From: Tricholoma matsutake
Lineage: Eukaryota; Basidiomycota; Agaricomycetes; Agaricales; Tricholomataceae
Length of the DNA: 64,000 bases
Direction of reading: 5' to 3'
Assembly (NCBI GenBank): GCA_026075535.2
Contig: AP026547.1
Coordinates: 5,456,001-5,520,000 of the forward strand
A program made the position numbers and the translations under genes. The notes below the pieces were generated by a model, which worked only from the letters and a program-made list of their open reading frames with translations, ran no database searches and was not told where the DNA came from. This document shows positions 42,699 to 53,918 of the stretch, piece by piece (positions within the stretch are counted from its first letter, which is position 1; the number at the start of each line of letters is the position of its first letter).

Positions 42699-44037
42699 TG
42701 ATAGGTCCACCTTGTCGTTCAAGCTTGGAAAACACATCTACGATCATCGTTGAAGCTCTATGAACCCATACAAACCCCTCCAAAGCTCTACAAACCCCTC
42801 CAAAGCTCTACAAAGTCACGAGAATGCTTCGAAATCCTTCGCAACACTTCGAAATTCTTTGTGACACCTCAAAATTCTTTGTATGCCTTCGGCCACCATA
42901 ATACAATTCCCCCGACCTTCGTACAGCTCAGGATATACACTTGAAACATCGTCGATGGGTTCCGAACCAGTATCGAGCAATATTGCAGCAATATCAGCCT
43001 TCGAACAAGTCCGATATTTCCTCAACCGACTTCAAAAATCATCGAACATCACAAATCGACATCGGACACTATATTGCTATCTGTATAATCATCGCACACA
43101 TGCCAGACGTATTCCCTACCATTGTCGAACAATATTGCACTGATATCGGGCCACGAATGAAGTCCGAAGAATCTTCGAAAATCTTCGAAAAACATCGAAC
43201 CTCAAAAAACATCGTTGGACACAGTATTTCCTGTTTGAACAATCCTTGGATGCATGCTGGACACATGGGACACTATATCGAGTATATCAAACACATTTCG
43301 ACTGCATGTGCATGCATACAATCTGCTCAAAGCAGTTTCCGATCTTTTATTCAATTTATAACAAGGACAGTCTGGTTTTAGCTATTCTTTCTTATTATTT
43401 CTTTGTCATGTGTTATATTCACCCCTTCTAGGCTTGCTTTATTGTTCTGATATACTTATATTGTCTTTTGCCTTGAGTTTTCCACATGTTTGCCTCATGT
43501 TCTCTAGCCTTTTTAGGTACTTTCTTTATTTTATATAAAAAGATGTACTAGATACAAAGAAAAAGAAGAAAGTTGTCATTTTCCTCCCAAATCACAGTGA
43601 TTTGAGAGTACAGTTTAGTCTTATTCAGTCTGAAGTTTGGTGTTTTATGCTAAACTTCCTCAAAATTCCTCAAAATTCCTCACATTATGCTATTTTCGCT
43701 CTTGCTTCCCTCGATTAGTTTTTTCTTCACTTCTACTCCTTGTCTAGTCCCCCGATCTTGCATCTGAACATATCTGTGCACTCGAAATTTCTCGAAACTT
43801 CTTTGAAAAATATCGTGACATCTCGAAAAGCATTGCGACATCTCGAAAATCATTGCAAGTCCTCAAAACACATTCTTTTAGCCTCGAACTGCTTTGACAA
43901 GCAGTTGTTTTATGACTATTTGATGGTCGGTCTGACAGGTGACATCTAGAGGGCCTCACATCCTTCCTCTGACTCATGTTATACCATCCGAAGCCATTTT
44001 GTGGGTTTTGTTTGGGTTTCCGGGTTGTGCATCATCA
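42699..44037 (+). repeat. Solo LTR (1339 bp), plus orientation, same family
   Basis: It starts TGATAGGTCCACCTTGTC and ends GTTGTGCATCATCA. The 5' 240 bp matches the 3' LTR of the gag-only element in reverse complement (34348-34110). The flanks CTGT and CCGT could be a 4-bp TSD with one C-to-T change. A TATATAAAAAG box lies near 43535. Confidence 0.65.
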
Positions 44038-44087
44038 CCGTGGCCATCCCCATGTCCATTCCCGTGGCTGTGGCTGCATCTGTACCC

Positions 44088-44224
44088 ATTGCATTTCAAA
44101 TGTTACTAATGTCTGTATTACATTCCTAATGCATGTCTATTGTAAGGTATAATAATCAGTGTACAATGTAGTCGTTGGTTAATATAGTATAGTGACTTTA
44201 TATAGTGAGTTTGACAGCATCCAT
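44088..44224 (+). repeat. Direct repeat flanking a solo LTR, right copy
   Basis: Second copy of the sequence at 42525-42635, with an extra TTACATTCCTAATGC-like block. Confidence 0.55.
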
Positions 44225-44409
44225 AATTAGTATAATTAGGATATTAAATATAGTTTTAAACATTTAAATAAGTCTCAACAAAACCTGCCAACCCATGCTG
44301 TGGGTACAGGTTTCTCAAGGGTCACAAATTTTGTACCTGCACTCATACCCACAGCTTACCCTTGCCAATACCCACACAGGTTTCAAAACCCTTGACAAAC
44401 ACTATCTGG

Positions 44410-45115
44410 CTATAAATAGATGACTGATCTGTCAAGGTGGTCTTGCTGCAGTGATTGCAATGTTAATGAATGGCCTGTCACTATTCCATCATGAAACCAT
44501 GTTCCAGAAGGCAGCTTAATGTGAGCTGTAAAATGATTATGTGCATAGTGAATTATGCCTTTCAATGCAAACATATGCTGCTCATTATTTGTAGTGACTC
44601 TAATGACATGAGGTAGAATTGGTGTCACTCCTTCCAGCCACTCAGATGCCAGAAAATGGGGCAGATAATGAAATGTTGTTATCCTCACTTACAGGTTGTG
44701 CAGCATGACACCAATTCATGCCAGAAGTTATCTAGGTTTCCTGCAAGCCTTGACCAGCTATTGGGAATGTTGAAACAAGACATGTATTGTCAGTTCTTAC
44801 TTGCATTGAAGGGTGCATTGCTATTGTGCACCTTCAAACCAACAATGTAACAGTCCAATTGTGTTGCAAAAGATGTTGAAGTATTGATGAAATGCTAGTG
44901 AACAACTCAAACTGAAACTCTGCAGATATGCATATGAGCCCTCTTTGCATGCATTCATGAACATTTTCCAAAGACTGCAGATGTTGACCAGGTAGTCCAT
45001 TTGGATGGTTGTTGAATCCAAGGATCAATTCAATCATCAAGTTGTTATTGATCTCTGCCCACTCAATACTGTTAAATTGGGCTGCCTCCTTCCAAGCATC
45101 AAACAGCACACAATG
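44410..45115 (-). pseudogene. Hydrolase-like repeat gene fragment (HFTA...WFHDG motif)
   Basis: Minus-strand frame 44688-44410: FHYLPHFLASEWLEGVTP, VIRVTTNNEQHMFALKGIIH, then AHNHFTAHIKLPSG and TWFHDGIVTG. The HFTA...W(F/Y)HDG block resembles the His-box end of ubiquitin-hydrolase-like (papain-fold) domains carried by basidiomycete repeat genes that often accompany PIF1-type helicases. A second frame (45109-44834, DAWKEAAQFNSIEWAEI) precedes it with stops between. The family call is from motif resemblance only. The gene is broken and CpG-poor. Confidence 0.4.
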
Positions 45116-46190
45116 GCATCATAGGCACAGCTGTTATGTATTTGACCATTAAGTACCCTCTGACAGACACAAAGAGCTTGGATGTCTAGCTCCAGAGACT
45201 GCAGTATCATGATTGTTATTACTAATCATATTGTTTGGAATGGGTGAACTTCTATCCATTCTCTTCTGTTTTTTCACCATTAGCTCAGACTCACCAGCTG
45301 TGCTACCAGTGTTCCATTCTGCTGCTGGTGGACTTTAACCCTATTCCTGAGGATGTTTAGTAAGAATCGCAAAGTTTGTGAAGCTCTACTAGTAATCAGC
45401 TTTCTGGGTGAAGTTGAGCATCTGATTTCTGAATGCAATAACTTGGGACCATAAAACAAAATACCACATCAACAACTTCAGCACATTGCACCCAAGCAAT
45501 CCTGGGTAAAAAATGACCAGCAATCACCACATGAATAGATGCTGACTCTTTTTTTGGCAGGGCTCAGGTATATAACACTGAGTCCTCAATACTGAGAACT
45601 TGGAAGAATGCAAACAGATGGTCTGTCTCAGTCCTTGACATAATCTCCATGCCTCATGCTCTCTAGGGGTGCTCTCCATAGTCTCCATGATAAGCCTGGG
45701 AACTGTTTCAACTACATGCTCACCATCCATCTGTTGCTTTGGACTTGGTGCCAATGAATCCCAAAGTATAATTTGAAATGCAGGAGAGGCAAACATTGGC
45801 CCAGGAAACAACGAATGGCAATAACTTGCTTGTGACCATTGGGTGGCAATTTGTATGCAAGAGCACACTGAACCCAGCCAATGTGTATGTTATTGATGAA
45901 GACTTGGGAGTGGAATGGCTTTCAAACTAGAAGGTGGCACCAATTATAGGCAACATGACATGCACCGACTGGGAAAAGGGTTACATATCAATCTCTTCAA
46001 TTTTAAAGAGTGACCCTATTTTATATTTGACCCTATTTTATACAAGCACTTCAATTCTGGAGCTATCAAAGGTTTTAGCACAACACCACAACCCAAGGTT
46101 CAACCCTGTAGGTCTACTAGTTGATCACATGCAGACTCCTGGCTAGAATACTATTGCTAGCAGCAAGTAAAGACAATAAGTGAGTCTCAT
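45116..46190. other. Decayed sequence, no clear gene
   Basis: A minus-strand frame at 45868-45524 (114 aa) and plus-strand frame 45934-46146 show no recognisable motif. It could be further decayed parts of the 44.4-45.1 kb gene. Confidence 0.35.
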
Positions 46191-46274
46191 TAGCGTCTAA
46201 GGTCCTCACACCAGGTTATGGTGGAATTCCCAAGAGAACTCAGATACAAATGGTTTATATTGGTACAACAAATT

Positions 46275-46448
46275 CTACACCAAAACACCAGTCTGAACTG
46301 GTGTTTTTTCAGTCCATTAACTGAAAAAGACCAGTCCTGGTCCAGTTCAGTCCCCCCAATATCTGGGTCAGTCCTAGACTGGTTGTGGTTACAGTTTCCC
46401 CATTTAGAAGTCAAAAAAAACTGGACTGGACTGGACCTTTAAACACTA
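46275..46448. mobile_element. Terminal fragment of a hAT element of the 9259-10766 family
   Basis: It ends GACCTTTAAACACTA at 46448 and, over about 170 bp, follows the right end of the hAT at 10600-10766 (ACTGGTTTTT-type hairpin, GACCAGTCCT, GACTGGTTGTGGT). The left terminus was not found. Confidence 0.6.
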
Positions 46449-46619
46449 CTTGGAACACATTGGGTATTGAACAATGCTTCTGGGGTCCCACTTCCTAATT
46501 AAGTAGTTACATCATGTGTATGTGCATATGCAGTGCGACACTGTTAACATGTTACTCAACACATTCTTTGTGCATTCCAGTTCACTCACTCCTTGATGTA
46601 TTACACTGTAACTACCTAT

Positions 46620-46929
46620 TGTTGAGATCTACACTGTGAATATGTGCTATGCAGCTACAGCCCAGTCTGATGCAGTGGGTCATTTATAGTATGCTTTATG
46701 ATGTGTACATTCCCTGTGTTCCTTATCTCTTTATTATATTCCTTTGACCTATATCCCATTGTCCTACAGACAGTATATATGTCAGACACAGTATGCATAT
46801 ACACCTCAGTCTGTTATACACAGAGGTGAGTAGATATTATTTTGGTTGATTGGTTATGGTTACTTACTATATGGTTATAGTTTATCCATGTATCATCTAG
46901 GTATAGCAGTAACCTTATTGTCTATTTCA
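46620..46929 (+). repeat. Copia solo LTR related to 6080-6449
   Basis: It starts TGTTGAGATCTACAC, has a TATATATG box near 46785, then CAGAG, a GTGAGTAG...TTATAG intron-like segment (46826-46880) and TTTATCCATGTATCATCTAGG, collinear with the Copia LTR at 6080. The right end (CTATTTCA) is approximate. No TSD was confirmed. Confidence 0.55.
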
Positions 46930-47185
46930 GTAAAGTTGGCGGAGCTCAAAATGTGTTCAAAAAAAGTTATCGGGAAATAAAAGTGTTATATCTCCTCAAA
47001 TACGCATCAGAATCACAAAAGGAGGACAGCATCTGAATCGCCGTGTCGAGGGCTATAAGCCTATAGTGAACTGATGATAGAAAAGTGTGATCCTAAATTT
47101 TCAATTTTTGGAGCCTGCCGAACATTTCAGCATTGTGTCTGTTTACAGTTTGTTCAACATAAACCAACATTCAACAGTGTCCACT
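46930..47185. other. No recognisable feature upstream of the Tc1-like gene
   Basis: Short AT-rich stretch. I looked for an inverted-repeat end for the transposon and did not find one. Confidence 0.4.
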
Positions 47186-48095
47186 ATGGCACATGGCACT
47201 CAAATACCTGCAGAGGTGCAATGGATAGTCATCCAGCTGTCTTCATTGCTCAAAAAAGATGACATTTCCATCTACACCAGTATCTCTGTTTGCTCTGTGG
47301 AATGAATCCTTCTACATTACCATGCACATGGCACCATTCAGCTCCAAGACTCAGGGCAAAAGGGAAAGAGGAGGCAACTGCATGATCTTGATGTGGAGGT
47401 GAGGCCATCATGCAATATGCACTTGCCATGATGTGAATTGCATTTCAGTTTCTCCTTGGAACCATCAGGGAAACACCTGACTTGTATGTAGATGAGCTCC
47501 AGGAAATGCTTGCTGCTACTTGCAGAGTGAACATCTCATGATCAACTGTATGGAGGACATTGAGTCGGGGTGGATTCACACTCAAGAAGGTCTGTATGTC
47601 TGTTTTGAGACCCAAAATATAAGTATAGTTCATTTTTTGCAGATCACATGAATTGCAGCAGAACGATCTGCTGAAAAATGACTGGATTACCTTACCAGGA
47701 TCAGTGTATACCACCCCTCACAGTTAGTTTTTGTTGATGAAAGCTCAGTGGACCATTGCACAATGTATCGTGGACATGCATACTCTATTCATGGAAGTCA
47801 AGCACAGTGGAAGGCATTTTTTGTGCATGGGAGACAGTGCACTAACTTATCTCTTCTCTGAACATATACTAATAACTATCCAAGATTTTCCATGCTCCCA
47901 GCAATTTCCTTGAATGATGGCATCCTTGTGTGTAATATTGTTGAGGGTTCTTTCTGCACCAAAACCTTTGGCAATTTTATCAATGGGCTTCTTGACAATA
48001 TGCAGCAGTATCCTGCCCCTAATTCAGTGGTTGTGATGGATGATTGCTGCATCCACAAGCATCCTGAAATTAAGGAGATGATTTGCAACAGGTAG
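47186..48095 (+). pseudogene. Tc1/mariner (IS630-like) transposase, 3' truncated
   Basis: ATG at 47186 (MAHGTQIPAEVQWIVIQLSS), helix-turn-helix region (TSISVCSVERILLHY...GTIQ), then a 50-nt intron (47399-47448, GTGAGG...TTTCAG) that joins LHDLDVE to FLLGTIRETPDLYVDELQE. After a decayed stretch comes the DDE core: VYHPSQLVFVDESSVDH (first Asp, about 47735), SMLPAISLNDGILVC, FINGLLDNM and SVVVMDDCCIHKH (second Asp, about 48040). The frame ends near 48095, before the third acidic residue, and Gypsy F begins about 15 nt later. A stop near 47541 and frame changes near 47600 make it inactive. Confidence 0.75.
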
Positions 48096-48131
48096 TCATG
48101 TCTTACAAATTCTTCGAACGCCCCTACTACT

Positions 48132-51100
48132 TTGGATATTATTGCCCATCTCTATTTGACAGCTAGTGAACAGTATGTTACATTTTTAACAGCCTTGATG
48201 GCCCCCTCTATGCCAGATTCATCTAGATATTCCACATCCTATCTATCCTCCGACTCTCTATATCCTGCCTTTGCAGCCACTAAGAAGAAGTACAAACCTG
48301 TCACATTGAAAGTATGACCAGTCACCACTGACCTGCCTGATCAATTTCACATTACTTGCACGATCACAGGGAATCCTCTCAAAGAAATGCCGAAACTTAA
48401 TCCTAAACCTCCAACATTTTTGCCATCTTCCCGATACAACCTCGAACAAAAAACGATTATCGATAATAATCATCCTGGTGATTTCCTTTTGCCTGAGGAA
48501 AGAAAACTCATGCACAATTTTATTTGAAATCACGAAACCAGTTTTGCATGGACTGAACAAGAACGAGAAAGTTTTCACCCCGACTTCTTCCCTCCAATTG
48601 AATTCCCAGTTATTCCACACACCCCATGGATCAAACAAAACATTCCTATCCTGCCAGAGATTTACAAAGAGGTTTGCATCATGCTCAAGAAGAAAATAGA
48701 AGCAGGTGTTTATGAACCATCGAACTCATCTTATAGGTTGCATTGGTTTTGTGTCACGAAGAAAGACGGCAAAGCACTTCACTCAGTCCACGGTCTTGAA
48801 CAACTCAACAAAGTCACTATACAGCACTCAGGTGTCATTCCAATCCCTGAACATTTAGCAGAACAGTTCAAAGGACGCACTTGTGGAGGAATGCTAGATC
48901 TCTACATTGCCTTCAACAAACAAAAAGTAGCTGAATCATCTCGAGACCTGACTACCTTTCAAACGCCTTTTGGAGCACTTTGCATCGTCACTCTACCAAT
49001 GGGTTGGACCAACTCCATGCCCATCATGCACAACGACATTTCATTTATCCTACAGCCCAAGATTCCCCATGTTACGATCCCCTACATTGATGACGCACCC
49101 ATTAAAGGTCCAAAATCACGCTACTCACTCCCTGGAGGAGGTTACGAAACTATTTTGCAGAACTCAGGAATTTGTCATTTTGTTTGGGAACACTTCGAAA
49201 ATCTCAACCGAGTAGTCTAATGCATGAAATATTGTGGAGGGACTTTTTCAGGACCCAAGCTATTTCTTTGCATCCCCAAAATTACTGTTTTAAAACATCA
49301 TTGCAACATTGAAGGTCATATGGCCAACCCAACTTGAATCAATGCAATCAGCAAATGGGGACCTTGTCAAAGTCTCACTGAAGTAAAAGCCTTCTTAGGA
49401 ACCATAGGAGTTTGTCATATTTTCATACAGAATTTTGCTAAATGAGCAGCGACTCTTATCAACCTCACATGTAAGGACATTCCATTCAAATTCAGTACAA
49501 CACAAATCGCAGCACAAGAAGATCTTAAACTTGCTCTCATCACTTCTCCCGCAATTTGTGTGATTGACTACACCTTGAATGCACCTGTCATCCTCTCAGT
49601 CGACACTTCGCACATCGCAGTTGGATTTTTCTTGGCTAAGTGCAACCCCAAAAATCTTCGTAAACACTATTACAGTCGTTTCAGATCTATCACACTCAAT
49701 GCCCACAAATCCCACTTTTTGCAACCCAAACTAGAGCTCTATGGACTCTACCGTGCCCTTGGCACACTTCAGTTGTACATTATCAGCATATGAAATCTCA
49801 TTGTCAAAGTTGATGCCAGATACATCAAGGGTATGCTAGCAAATCCCAACATTGCACCAAGTGCAAGCATTAATCAATGGATTGTATCCATCCTTACCTT
49901 CCATTTTACGCTTGTACATGTCACTGGAACACATCACGGCCCAGATGGACTTTCACAACGTCCTCTACAGAATGGAGATGATGCACAACCAAATGATGGA
50001 TCCTTCAAAGATTGGATCGACCAACTGCATGGTTTTATTCATCAAATCAACCTGCTCACAACTCGCCCATTCCCATCGTATTCGCTCCAATCAACATTCA
50101 CCCTACCTTCACATATCAGTAAGGGGGAGAACATCACTTACAAAGATGTCCCTCGTTCCGAAAATGCCAAAAGAGATGACAAACGACTTCTTCATGTTCA
50201 AAAATGGCTCGAAGATTTACAATGGCCACCAGACCTCTCCGAAGCAGACTACAGCACTTTCATGTGATATTGTACTGAGTTCTTCATAGATTCTGGAAAG
50301 CTTTGGCAAAAAGATTCACAAGGAGCCCACAAGATCATCGCTATCCCTGAATGCTGCCTCAACATTGTTCAAGCTGCTCATGATGACATTGGTCACAAGA
50401 TGGTATTCACTACAAAAACCCTCATTGAACTCTGATTTTGGTGGCCCAATATGAAAGCTGACATTGCATGGTACATTTGTTCTTGCCACCTATGCCAACT
50501 TCGACAGACCCAAAATCTGCTTATTCTGCCCACAGTGGCAACACCAGCACCACTTTTTGGCAAAGTCTACATCAACACGATGCAAATGCCCCCATCAAAC
50601 AGATTCAAATACATTGTTCAAGGGCGATGTTTGCTAACAGCCTATCCAGAATGGCAAAAGCTTCAACGCGAAAATGCCACGACATTAGGAGACTGGATCT
50701 TTGAAGACATCATTTGTCGCTGGGGGTCTCTTTATGAAATTGTGAGTGATAACAGATCAGCATTTATTGCAGCGATGGAGTATCTTGTGAAATGATACCA
50801 TATCAATCACATCTGAATCAGTGGTTACAATTCTTGAGCAAATGGGATCATAGAAAGAGCACACTTCGACGTTCGACAGTCATTGTTCAAAGCAGTCAAT
50901 GGAGACCAGAGCGAGTGGTCAGATGGAGCACACTCTGTCTTTTGGGCAGAACACGTAACAGTTCACAAACACATGGGTTGTTCACCCTACTTGTGCAGTA
51001 ACAGGATCCCATCCCCTCATTCCACTTGACATCTCCAAAGCTACATATTTGCAGCCCCCTCCAAATTCAATACTTTCGACAACCGACCTTATGGCACAAA

Positions 51101-52072
51101 GAGCTATCGCCTTACAAAAATGATCGATCAACCTCGAAAACCTTTATTCGAAGGTTTTGTCAGCCCATCTCGAAGCTGCGAAATGATTTGAACAAGTCCA
51201 CCAGAGGACTGTCAAAGACTACAACTTCGCAACAGGCGATTTAGTCCTACTTTGCAATACACAGATCGAAAAGTCAACCGCAAAATGCGACCTCGATACA
51301 TAGGTCCCCTCATCGCCATCGATCGAACATCCTTTGTAGGGCATGGCACAGGTAACACTGTGTGTTTCTGGTCATGGGTATGCATGGGTATGGGTATGGG
51401 TATGGGATTGCCATGCCTGGGCAACACCGTACCCTTTTCCACGGTGTTATGGGTATGTGTGGGTATGCTGGTACCCAGATTTTGGTCAGGTGAGTGATCA
51501 TCTGTGTTGAGATTTCGACTTTTTAATGACATATCATGGGAAAAACCCCTGTGATGAGATGCGAACATCTTTTTCAGCAAATTTCTATCAAATATCATGA
51601 AAAATAACAATAAAAAATGCAGGGGTACTTTTTGATGACATATTGCAGGAAAACCCACGAGTCAGGGTGACATGACTCACGGGTTTACCCCCCGTGAGAA
51701 GATGCAAACATCTTTTCCTATCAAATATAATGAAAAATATCAATACCCGTGAATAACCATGGGTAACCCACAAAAACCCATGGTAACACCGTACCCCTAC
51801 CCATGCGGGTATGGTGTTCATGGGTATGGGTAGGGGTATAAGAAAATATACCTGAGGGTTACCCATGCCGTGCCCTAATCCTTTGCGAACTCAACAGATC
51901 AGTACTCCATCACCCTGTTGCTGCCTTTTGTCTACTCCCTTACTTAGCACAAAAATCAATTCCACTCCCTCCAAACTTCCTTGACATCGACTCAGCACGT
52001 CTCGAAACACTTCGACAAACTTCAGACGTCGACGAAGATATTCCTGATGACATTCCACACCTCGAAGATGAT
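48132..52072 (+). pseudogene. pol: Gypsy F pol (RT, RNase H, integrase), heavily mutated
   Basis: Leader (PAFAATKKKYKPVTLKV, DFLLPEERKLMHNF); RT (AGVYEPSNSSYRLHWFCV, KDGKALHSVHGLEQLN, TTFQTPFGALCIVTLPMG, catalytic YIDDAP near 49083, GGTFSG); RNase H-like (VDTSHIAVGFFL, LELYGLYRAL, HHGPDGLSQR); zinc domain (FWWPNM, CHLCQ); integrase core with VSDNRSAF and GIIERAHFDVRQ. The expected first catalytic Asp reads Asn (VYINTM, usual IDTM), a G-to-A change. In-frame stops at 48315, 48525, 49218 (TAA), 49336, 49443, 49791, 50265, 50434, 50793 and others near 50815-50840 mostly sit at Arg positions. The C-terminus resumes after the hAT MITE (LCELNRSVLHHPVAAFCLLP). Confidence 0.88.
51337..51877. mobile_element. 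hAT-type MITE (541 bp) with perfect 8-bp TSD
   Basis: Terminal inverted repeats TAGGGCAYGGCAYRGGTAAC (left TAGGGCATGGCACAGG, right reverse complement TAGGGCACGGCATGGG) and the duplication ATCCTTTG at 51329-51336 and 51878-51885. TAGGG termini with 8-bp TSDs are typical of hAT. The interior is rich in GGGTATGGGT repeats and has no ORF of substance. Confidence 0.88.
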
Positions 52073-53013
52073 TAACTATTCTCTTTCTATGTTTCGCAAT
52101 TACTTACCTATGATTTTGATTTCTCTTAGTGTATCATACAAGTTGCGATATTGCATTATAGTGTGGTCACACAAGCTCCAAAAGGGTTTTTCGGCCATGA
52201 TGATTTACTGAGCCTTTCCCTTACTTCATAATGTTGTTTCCTTTCATTTCCTCTTACAAATGTGCTCAGAACACTTACAATGACAAGTTTCAGCAATGAA
52301 TTTCATCTTGAAAAATGTTCAGATATTTCTTCTACTCTACTTATTTCTTATATCTTCTGTTTCTGGTTTGACAAAGCACAAATTTATCATATGAAAATAG
52401 TGAAAACTAAAACAACAAAATTTTACTCTTCTTCGTCCAACATTTTACCCAGTGCCACTATCTCCTGATCCAGCATACGATGCTGCATCTTTTTCTTCGC
52501 CATCTCCTCCGAAATTATTTGTCAGTGCTGCTCTACACCCAAAACGCCCTCGTCACCATCTTGGATTTCCCACCCCTTCCCTTTCCTGTCTGACTTCATC
52601 CGACCCTGCAACCTTGAAGGCCCTGCCTCTGGTGCTAACAAAGGCCCAACGACTCAAATTTGAGGTACTATACATTACGAAATATTAGTGAATGCTTCGA
52701 AAGACATGGATTGATGGCTTACCTGGTTTTGAACACTCTGAAACCTTTCCCCCACGACTCCCTACAGCCTTCTTTCCTTTCACCTTATGAACCCCACCTT
52801 GAAACACCCTCCCAAAAGCACCCTTGTGCCTCTTGCATGCATTTGCAGCACTTCGCCACTCCTTTGTCTATGATGCACATGGGCCAGCTCTTGAAGCTAG
52901 AGCATCAACTGCACTACAGGCATTTCGTTAGTTTCAAAATCCTTGTGAAACATTTTGTATGACTTACTGGTCCTTTGAACTTGAGAAGTCCCCCCTCCTC
53001 GAATCTCACTCGT
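52073..53013. other. Gypsy F 3' flank and internal sequence of an LTR element; no clear gene
   Basis: A short plus-strand frame at 52452-52688 (Ser/Pro-rich, HPKRPRHHLGFPTPS) has no recognised motif. The 3' LTR of Gypsy F was not identified. Confidence 0.35.
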
Positions 53014-53796
53014 TTAGTTTCCTTGTTCACCATCATCATCGTCTTTGTCAAGGTCCTCCTCCATCGCCTGCCACTTTTGGTTGCCCAGGATAATGACTGG
53101 GTCTTCGTCCACCTCCTGATACTCCTCCCCAACTTCTGCTACCTGAATCACCTCACTTTCAGCCTGCAACACTAAATTCCGCCTCTTCAGATTGTCCTTT
53201 AATATTGTCTTCACTCGAACCTCAGCGATGAGAATAGCTCAAGTAGACTTGAGAGCCTTCCATTGTTTGTCGAGCTTGGCAGCTTTTGCTGCTGCTGCCT
53301 CATGCTGAAATGCTTCTGCCTCCTCCCGAAGCTTTGCCTCTGCCTCTGCCGCTTCCTCCAGCGCTTTGGCCTCTGCTGCTTCTGCCTCAGACTTTGCCTG
53401 AGCAGCCCTGGCCTCTTCCTCCTCTTGTTCAACTTCATCTGCTAGGTCCTAGAATAGGACCTTGGCGCCCCAAGAAAGCCACTCCTGACATGCCAGAGGA
53501 ACATACAAATCAAATACCTTGTCCACAACCTTTTGAATGGCCTGCGAACAGGATTCCTCGACATTGTCCATGAGATTGTTGTATTCATACTATGAAAAGT
53601 TGTTAGCATCTAAAACCATCTCAGAAAACGCGTCGACACTCACCATTTTCTCACAAAAATCGTGCCCCCAAACTTTGAAATCAATATCTTCAACCTTACC
53701 AACTTTGGGCATGGACTTTGTGTGTTCGAGGATCTCATGTTCGAATTCGAGGAGTAGCGACATGATCAGAGGATGTAAGAGACAAGTTTGACTCAA
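53014..53796 (-). pseudogene. Coiled-coil Ala/Glu-rich protein with one intron, antisense to the adjacent LTR
   Basis: Minus-strand gene model: exon 53796-53644 (MSLLLEFEHEILEHTKSMPK, FKVWGHDFCEKM), a 54-nt intron 53643-53590 (GTGAGT, branch TGCTAAC, CATAG), then exon 53589-53014 (YEYNNLMDNVEESCSQAIQK, VPLACQEWLSWGAK, then an EEEEARAAQAKSEAEAAEAK-type coiled coil, VRVKTILKDNLKRRNL, and an acidic end DLDKDDDDGEQGN). A TAG (Gln expected) near 53447 and a TGA (Arg expected) near 53232 interrupt it. The family is not recognised; such coiled-coil proteins occur in agaricomycete TEs. It is antisense to the purine tract and LTR at 53.9 kb. Confidence 0.55.
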
Positions 53797-53918
53797 AGAT
53801 GGGAGAAAAAGAGTGAGGTTTTTGAGTTACCTTCATAGGTTTTTCAACACAATCATGGATTTGGCATGTGACTCCGATCAGCTGACTGGGACAGTCAGGA
53901 TTTCAGTAAGGGGGAGGA

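Larger units (their letters stand above)
48110..52072 (+). mobile_element. Gypsy F: Ty3/Gypsy RT-RNase H-integrase region, split by a hAT MITE
   Basis: Plus-strand pol from the RT leader to the C-terminus; gag, protease and LTRs were not found. It is the same family as Gypsy D, which keeps the gag and protease half. The hAT MITE at 51337-51877 sits in the region after the integrase core. The natural end is the TAA after PHLEDD at about 52070. Confidence 0.85.
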
